Shown here piece by piece: positions 59,853 through 64,000 of a DNA stretch of 64,000 nt (the stretch's first letter is position 1; every line of letters starts with the position of its first letter). Origin of the DNA: Ananas comosus (Eukaryota; Streptophyta; Magnoliopsida; Poales; Bromeliaceae); the NCBI RefSeq assembly GCF_001540865.1, contig NC_033639.1:2984897-3048896 (forward strand). The letters are read 5' to 3'. The position numbers and the translations under genes are program-made. Below the pieces are notes generated by a model that saw nothing but the letters and a program-made list of their open reading frames with translations, was not told where the DNA came from and made no database searches.

Positions 59853-62800
59853 AATAGAACATGAAATAGGGAATGGCAGTGTTGCAACTCAACATTTTGA
59901 TGGTCATAGAACAAATCACAAATTTTTTTTTCCAACAACTACGCTATTGTAACATTTTATAAAAACCAAACTTCAATTAAACAATATTTATCAGGGAGAA
60001 ATTGGTAAAATTAGATCGAAATTATTAATTGAATCTGGGGCTTTTATTAAAGAAGACATGCATGGATGCCTAAGTACAGTCGTTCTGAGTTTTGGTTCAA
60101 GGTTTGTAAAATTCCGGGAATGTTCTGTATTTAATATGTCAAGTTTGTTACAAACTTATCAAGGCAGTTGGGTTGGAAGATTGTTAAGAACTAGTATACT
60201 CTTATTGACTACTAATGATTCCCATTAAGTCTCGAAATGAGAATATCTCCTCACCCATGATAATCTAGTACGACTACCACTTAGGGATGTACAATAATTC
60301 CACCACTTCCCTAATAATATCTTTTACAACTACCCATTTTGAGTTGAATGGTAATGATTTGAATATTTTCAAAAGAAAATATGGAGGATTACCGGAACAT
60401 TACAAACCGTAAACCAAACAAGACCTTAGGGTGCGTTTGGTTCGAGTTATCCTGGTTAACGGGAACAACACCAGTAAACTTATAATAAAAAATGCCTTTA
60501 CTACTTACCTCCCTTCCTCTAGCACTACTAATGGACCCTCCTGCTGCGTTATCTTCTACTATCCACAAGCACGCTCTCTCTCCAACAACCTCCCATTTAA
60601 CAATAAAATGTATTATGCATCATAATTGCCCAAAGGCATTACCTTCTATGTGCTGGGGGGGAGGGTAATTATAAAAGCTACATTAGAACGAGCTAAACAT
60701 TACGATATAATTGCTGATCTAATGTATCGCTTAATTGGTTTGTGTCAATAAGACCATCCTAACGGACATTAGGACCNCTTTTATGTCAGGATTATTAAAT
60801 TTTATAAACTGAACCAAACGTATTAATGCTATAAACACTGTAATCTAGTATTACATTACTGCAATAAACCAAACGCGCTAATGCAGCATCAGTAGTAATC
60901 TCACGCCGAAATCCAAGATACCTGGATATGTCGAAATACTTTGTAATATTACATAACTCGAACCAAACGGACCCTTAGGGTAATCTTTTTATCTACATAA
61001 ATTGTACCATCATTCTTTGAGTGATATTTTTATTATCTACATAAATTGTCACCAACTGCCTAAAGTTATTAGGTAGCTCTTCTTGAACCGCATAGATTCA
61101 ATGTTCCAAAAAGCAATCCATGCGGCCTCATATGCGGTTCGGACCAAAAACTGCCCGCATATGAAATATGCAGTATAGTATGCAGCCGGACAGCCGGACG
61201 GCATATCCGGCTCATACACGGCAGGCGGTCAAATATATGGCCGCATATGCATTTTTTTCTTTTAAGGTGGGATTGAAATATAATGATGAATGGGATTGTT
61301 TGAATAATCAGTACACATATACATATAACTATTGTTATAGAAGTTTAATTAATAACAATGCATGTAAATGCAATTATCTTTATATAAATATAACCTATCT
61401 CTCTTCTTATTTTCGTAGATATTATTCCTAATCCATCTAATAATATTTTATAAATATCGATGAATAATTTTGTAGTTGTTAGATGTTATTATAGTAGATT
61501 TTTTTTTTCTAAGCTTTGGACTCTCAAATGATGTGAATGACAAGTTGAAAAAATTATTATTCTTAATAACAGTTCAGCATACCCTTTTTTAGAACATTGA
61601 TTTTTGTTTGACGATTTTTATGATTTTACATAGAATTTTTTTTTATTTCTTTTTTTTTTATTTCTCTATTAAATAATAAAAAGTAAATTACTAATTGTTA
61701 GTTTAGTGATGAGATCCTTTACTTGAAATTAATTATTTAAATTTGTGAATTCTGAATTATTACTATAGCTATTTAGCTTTGTTAGAAAGCATTTATATAA
61801 ATTTTTAATGCCTTTAAACATTTTATTAATATTTAATAGATCGACTGCGTATGCATCCACATATGCGCCTGCAGACGCATATAAGCTATACGGTAGGCAA
61901 CCGCATAGATACTGCATACTGCTCTTTGGAACATTGCTTAGATTAGTTAGAACAAATTTAATTCTCTGATTACTGACAAAAGGGCAATGAAATTTGTGGC
62001 TCCAAAGAATGCATAAACAAATAATGAAATAAAACAATCAATTATAAATATGTAATGAAGGAAATATCATATCAACACTAACCCCAGGAAGATCAATATC
62101 GGTGGGGACACGCTTGCAAAAATTACCCGAATACTCCTGAACTTGAAGGCCCTAAGTAGAAATAGAAAGAAAACCACATAAAATGACAAAATAAACCCCC
62201 TACTGTAAAATCAAAGCAGGAATAAGAACAAGCAATTTTTTTTTAGACTGGACTCACCTGGCTACATCTAACACGCATCACAGCCTCAAAACCTTGGGGC
62301 CTACTGATGTTCCATCTAAGATCGTTGTAGAGTTTCGCAGGATCAGAAAGAGCAGAAAAAGGGTAGTAATAATAAACCTGCAGGAGGAGAGACGGCAATT
62401 ATTTACGATAGAAACGACATCAAAAATAGGCAAAATGTTATTATTCTCGTCTTTCAGGACCAAAATTTGCACATTATCGAACGCACTATGTATATGAAGA
62501 TATGCTCTAATGCATTTTATGCAATTTGTAAGATAACTATGTCGTTGGATGGTGTGTATGGTAGTAGGGAAGCGAATTACGGTCCCTTGGTATTGAGGCC
62601 CATCTAAACGAAGTTAGGATGAAAGCATAAAGAGAGAATATGCTTCTCCATTTTCCGATTGGACGGCTAGAAAATATACTATAACCGACTAACAGCGATA
62701 TACACAATGTCATATTATGTACGGAAACAAACAGATTAGTTTTCATCATACTTTCTCACTACATGTAACGTAAGAACCTCATAATCTCAAACATAGCCCT

Positions 62801-63965
62801 AGTAAAGTAGTGTGCGCACAAGAGACGGGGGGAGAAAGATGAGTGATTGTGATAAATTCATATTACTAGAGTTTCCTAAGTTTTTGGTTATATAATTCCA
62901 GTTCTAATAAATTTTCAACACTCAACGAAACCTAGAAACTAAGGATTGTTGTGCCACTGACACGGTCAATGCTGCTGGCAGCATGGCACACTGGCATGAG
63001 GCGTGCCAACATAATATTGGCATGCATTGGCGCAAAATTTTGTAACAAGTTTTTATAAAATGTTAGCTTCTCAGATTGTTTTAATATCCCTAATAGCTAT
63101 AAAAAATTTTCAAGTATTATATCTCGCACAATTTAGTAAGAATAAAGTCATAGATCTTAATAACTAAAAATAATATTATTTTATATTATATTACGAAAGT
63201 ATAGGCATGCAAACAAAACTAAAGTTACAATTGGATAAAAATTTATAGAAAAACACTACCAAAAGCAAATTCACTATATCTAAAAAGATTTAAAAAAATG
63301 GGCGAGATGTTCTTTTTTGTCTTTTTTCACTAAATTATAATCTCGTATGCAATTGAACTCACTAATTGCAACAAATGTTAGTAGATTTGCAAGATTTACA
63401 TATTTCAAAAATGAAAAAACCTTTCTAAAAGTTTTCACCTCAAGAAAACTAAAAAAAAAAAAAAAACCATTAAATAACTCAAAAAGAATATATTGTCGAT
63501 ATGGTGTCGGCACGCCCCCGTGCCACATGCTGGTGCGCCCTTAGTATGGTACGGCACATATGGCAAAGGGTGGCACGGGCACTCCTTGCTGGAAACATAA
63601 CTACTAAAATAATTATTCTAATTATCGTATTTGAAACATGACCGCACAAACACAGTAAACAGCATAGTTTCTAACAAAGCATGAGAAAGTGGTTATACCT
63701 GCCCTCCAGTTGTACTTGGAACAACAGATATGGAAGCAATGTCAACAAATGTCTGGGTAGTGAGAAATATATCCACACAAACCTATAAAAGAATGGGAGT
63801 TATCCTACTTTCATACACAATACTTTCAGCAACAATAAGCCAAATTTCTGTTTAGTCACTTATACAAATGGCAAGTTCAACTATACATCTCACCTGACAC
63901 TCAGCAAACTCTATTGCCATTGTTTTGAAAGTTTTGTCAGCTGGCTGGAGCAATTTATGAGCCTC
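43358..63965 (-). CDS. Sec24-like COPII coat protein, C-terminal 427 codons in 12 exons (5' part outside window)
   Basis: Sec24 is the cargo-binding subunit of the Sec23/Sec24 inner COPII coat at ER exit sites. Exons on the minus strand, 5' to 3': 63965-63894, 63782-63699, 62377-62258, 62151-62083, 48824-48747, 48560-48422, 48197-48033, 47012-46867, 46773-46591, 44173-44085, 43996-43965, 43464-43358. All introns are GT-AG, the phases agree, and the total is 1284 bases including TGA. Trunk end: TTQTFVDIASISVVP. Beta-sandwich: YYYYPFSALSDPAKLYNDLR, MRVRCSQ, YSGNFCKR, LLYTTVYGQRRIRVINLSLP. Helical domain: VREQITNLCINILHSYRKF, SGQLILPEALKLLPLYTL, GLRNDGRLDDRSYW. Gelsolin-like domain: DDGIYLLENGEDGLIYVGN, QHLFGVSS, NEIRRQRCSYLRLRLCRKGD, and the C-terminal VEDKTPGGLSYVEFLVHVHR. 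The closest remembered relatives are the plant Sec24C/D-type proteins (Arabidopsis At3g44340/At4g32640 class). The fourth intron in this part (48825-62082) is 13.26 kb and full of mobile DNA. No stop or frameshift was seen. Confidence 0.93.
44638..45604. mobile_element. hAT-like MITE 1 in a Sec24 intron
   Basis: Starts TAGGGCTGGCAAATGAGC and ends GCTCGTTTCCACCCCTA, imperfect inverted repeats of the known hAT MITE type. It is flanked by a perfect 8-bp duplication TACTTGCC (44630-44637 and 45605-45612). Sub-terminal GCTCGAGCTCG-rich arms surround an AT-rich centre with a (TA)n and TTTA microsatellite. A single N is at 44720. There is no transposase. Confidence 0.88.
45872..46397 (-). mobile_element. 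Cassandra-like TRIM element carrying 5S rRNA-like LTRs
   Basis: Minus strand: 5' LTR 46397-46231 (TGTGACACCC... to GGCGTCATA), internal 46230-46023, 3' LTR 46022-45872 (TGTGGCACTT... to GGCGCCACA), preceded by the purine tract AAAGGGGTGATAA. Both LTRs end with a 5S rRNA-like segment: GGTTAAGCATGCT, GAGTAGTTCGAGGATGGGTA and CCTCTTGAGAAGTGGGG parallel the 3' half of plant 5S rRNA (GTTAAGCGTGCT, AGGATGGGTGACCTCCTGGGAAG). LTRs with 5S sequence define Cassandra elements. The primer-binding site is eroded (GGTATTATCA near 46227), and no target duplication was found. Confidence 0.75.
47138..47695. mobile_element. hAT-like MITE 2 in a Sec24 intron
   Basis: 558 bp, TAGACCTGACAAACGGGC to GATTGTCGGGTCTA, with the perfect 8-bp duplication CATATAAC at 47130-47137 and 47696-47703. 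Sub-terminal gggtacccgcgggt-type repeats are present, the centre is AT-rich, and there is no coding region. Confidence 0.88.
49055..49209. repeat. CAA/CAG trinucleotide minisatellite with duplicated unit
   Basis: Two (CAA)n/(CAG)-interrupted tracts (about 49057-49093 and 49131-49168) are each followed by the same 37-40 bp sequence beginning ATCTCCATATGATAGACC and ending GAAATGGAACGATAG. The result is a two-copy tandem of roughly 75 bp. It lies in the large Sec24 intron. Confidence 0.75.
50520..50526 (+). promoter_or_regulatory. TATA box of the array LTR (repeated in every unit)
   Basis: TATAAGTA lies at LTR offset 261. It is followed about 30 bp downstream by the AAAACACACAAGAGAGAGTG region, where U3/R would be expected. 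The related diverged LTR near 57047 has TATAAATA at the equivalent place, supporting a promoter. It points plus, antisense to the Sec24 gene. Confidence 0.5.
50821..51483 (+). CDS. Uncharacterised 220-residue ORF of the array element (gag position)
   Basis: The first ATG lies 17 bp after the primer-binding site. The frame runs through the internal segment and ends 27 bp inside the next LTR. Identical copies start at 52018, 53215, 54412, 55609 and 57337 and end at 52680, 53877, 55074, 56271 and 57999. The protein begins MSLSEAVVVDVVPERERTEG, is highly charged, and has an Ala/Arg-rich C-terminus. It contains a 57-bp direct repeat (51141-51254) encoding two 19-residue units, each with CRGGHAH preceded by AW.S.R. 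There is no CCHC knuckle, protease or RT motif. It occupies the gag position, but I do not recognise it as a known gag. It may be a degenerate or captured sequence, kept open only because the copies are recent. Confidence 0.5.
   Translation: MSLSEAVVVDVVPERERTEGDRGEPPKASEAKGGGEHPDPGDAKGCNKSSTLTALQLCEEVKRGKAGDLEEEGLSSGETIESHAALERPASKQSASHSAKEPARTKRRSVAWRSTRVCRGGHAHSGRSAAWQSARACRGGHAHPANSSHSRLAGALAQRGKTLGAGAGTCADIGSKARGRSRVKARRTARKAMRTGSDSAHDEGVCALGGGECHGQNIFR
56794..57243 (+). mobile_element. Diverged LTR of a related element lying between two single-N joins
   Basis: This segment, bounded by N at 56793 and 57244, matches the array LTR for most of its length (from GGCCCAAATCTGCTTAGCGAG through CATTTCCCTTTGCATACTT). 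It has many substitutions and indels, a different beginning (GAAAAATTTCTATGCAGCCC) and a different end (AACAGGGATAACGATCGGG). The inner array units are identical to one another, so this piece belongs to another family member and may have been placed here by scaffolding. Confidence 0.7.
59781..59851 (+). repeat. Orphan poly(A) tract with flanking target duplication
   Basis: 71 consecutive A. ACAATAGAACATGAAA occurs at 59758-59773 and again at 59851-59866, so only ATCTCTC plus the A-run has been inserted. This is what target-primed retroposition leaves when nearly the whole transcript is lost at the 5' end. The exact run length is likely unreliable. Confidence 0.65.
60429..60974. mobile_element. 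Tourist-like (PIF/Harbinger) MITE
   Basis: 546 bp starting GGGTGCGTTTGGTTCGAG and ending CTCGAACCAAACGGACCC, a nearly perfect inverted repeat. It is flanked by TTA on both sides (60426-60428, 60975-60977), the target duplication of PIF/Harbinger elements. It contains one N at 60777 and no transposase. It lies in the large Sec24 intron. Confidence 0.8.
61099..61936. mobile_element. hAT-like MITE 4 in a Sec24 intron
   Basis: 838 bp, CAATGTTCCAAAAAGCA to GCTCTTTGGAACATTG, flanked by CATAGATT (61091-61098) and CTTAGATT (61937-61944), 7 of 8 identical. The sub-terminal arms are rich in GCATATGCGG-type words, the centre is AT-rich, and there is no coding region. Confidence 0.82.
62940..63588. mobile_element. 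Possible hAT-like MITE 5 in a Sec24 intron
   Basis: Begins TAAGGATTGTTGTGCC and ends GGGCACTCCTTG, weak inverted repeats with GTGCC/GGCAC-rich arms. Flanks CTAGAAAC (62932-62939) and CTGGAAAC (63589-63596) match at 7 of 8 positions. Arm similarity is low, so the call is tentative. It ends 111 bp from the exon at 63699-63782. Confidence 0.5.
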
Positions 63966-64000
63966 CTGAAATAAATTAAAAATATTCCTATGTACTTAAT

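Noticed and set aside
60120..60428. Second Tourist-like MITE abutting 60429
   Set aside because: AAACCAAACAAGACC before 60426 looks like a MITE end, but no matching opposite end or target duplication could be found.

Overview
The window is nuclear DNA from a flowering plant. Three things support this: nested Ty3/gypsy chromovirus (Del/Tekay-like) and Ty1/copia elements, a Cassandra-like 5S-bearing mini-retroelement with several MITE families, and two host genes of plant type. The GC-rich intronless RING gene hints at a monocot, but the species cannot be fixed from sequence alone. Single N characters at 10656, 44720, 56793, 57244 and 60777 mark assembly joins. Two of them (10656, and the pair 56793/57244) sit beside sequence that is probably duplicated or misplaced.

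Left part (1-14773): nested, dead retrotransposons. On the minus strand, element A (gag/protease remnant 1-2348, LTR 2349-4976) sits inside the 3' LTR of element C (LTR part 4977-6516, pol 6586-9202). The reverse transcriptase of C is cut at 9202 by the start of a plus-strand gypsy LTR (D, 9203-10071). A copia element (E, LTR 10072-11093, gag 11132-12258) and another gypsy LTR (F, 12259-14773) follow. From 14774 to 18840 lies a low-copy island holding an intronless RING-H2 E3 ligase gene (16000-17037, plus).

Middle part (19019-30107): minus-strand gypsy element H, with a gag split cleanly by a solo LTR (G, 20031-22574, TSD CACAG) and an LTR split by another LTR (I, 25045-29002), which itself holds a copia LTR (J). 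A Mutator-type MITE (30321-30717) and a tRNA-derived SINE with an 18-bp TSD (31888-32057) follow. Then comes a structurally complete but coding-dead gypsy chromovirus, element B (32413-42738, TSD GTTGT, LTRs about 2.57 kb).

Right part (about 43000-64000): the 3' half of a Sec24-type COPII coat gene on the minus strand. I could place 12 exons whose splice sites and phases join into 427 codons; the 5' part lies beyond the right edge. Its introns are loaded with mobile DNA: four hAT-like MITEs (44638-45604, 47138-47695, 50212-59009, 61099-61936) plus a more diverged one (62940-63588), a Tourist-like MITE (60429-60974), a Cassandra-like TRIM (45872-46397) and an orphan poly(A) insertion.

The most striking object is in a 13.26-kb intron. 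A hAT MITE is itself interrupted by a tandem array (50260-58502) in which 530-bp LTRs alternate with 667-bp internal segments at a 1197-bp period. This is a short non-autonomous LTR element (LTR-internal-LTR) expanded so that neighbouring units share LTRs, and the whole array is bounded by one CTAG target duplication. SNPs show that the inner LTRs are recombinants: their 5' part matches the outermost 3' LTR and their 3' part matches the outermost 5' LTR. This is the pattern expected of unequal LTR-LTR crossing-over.
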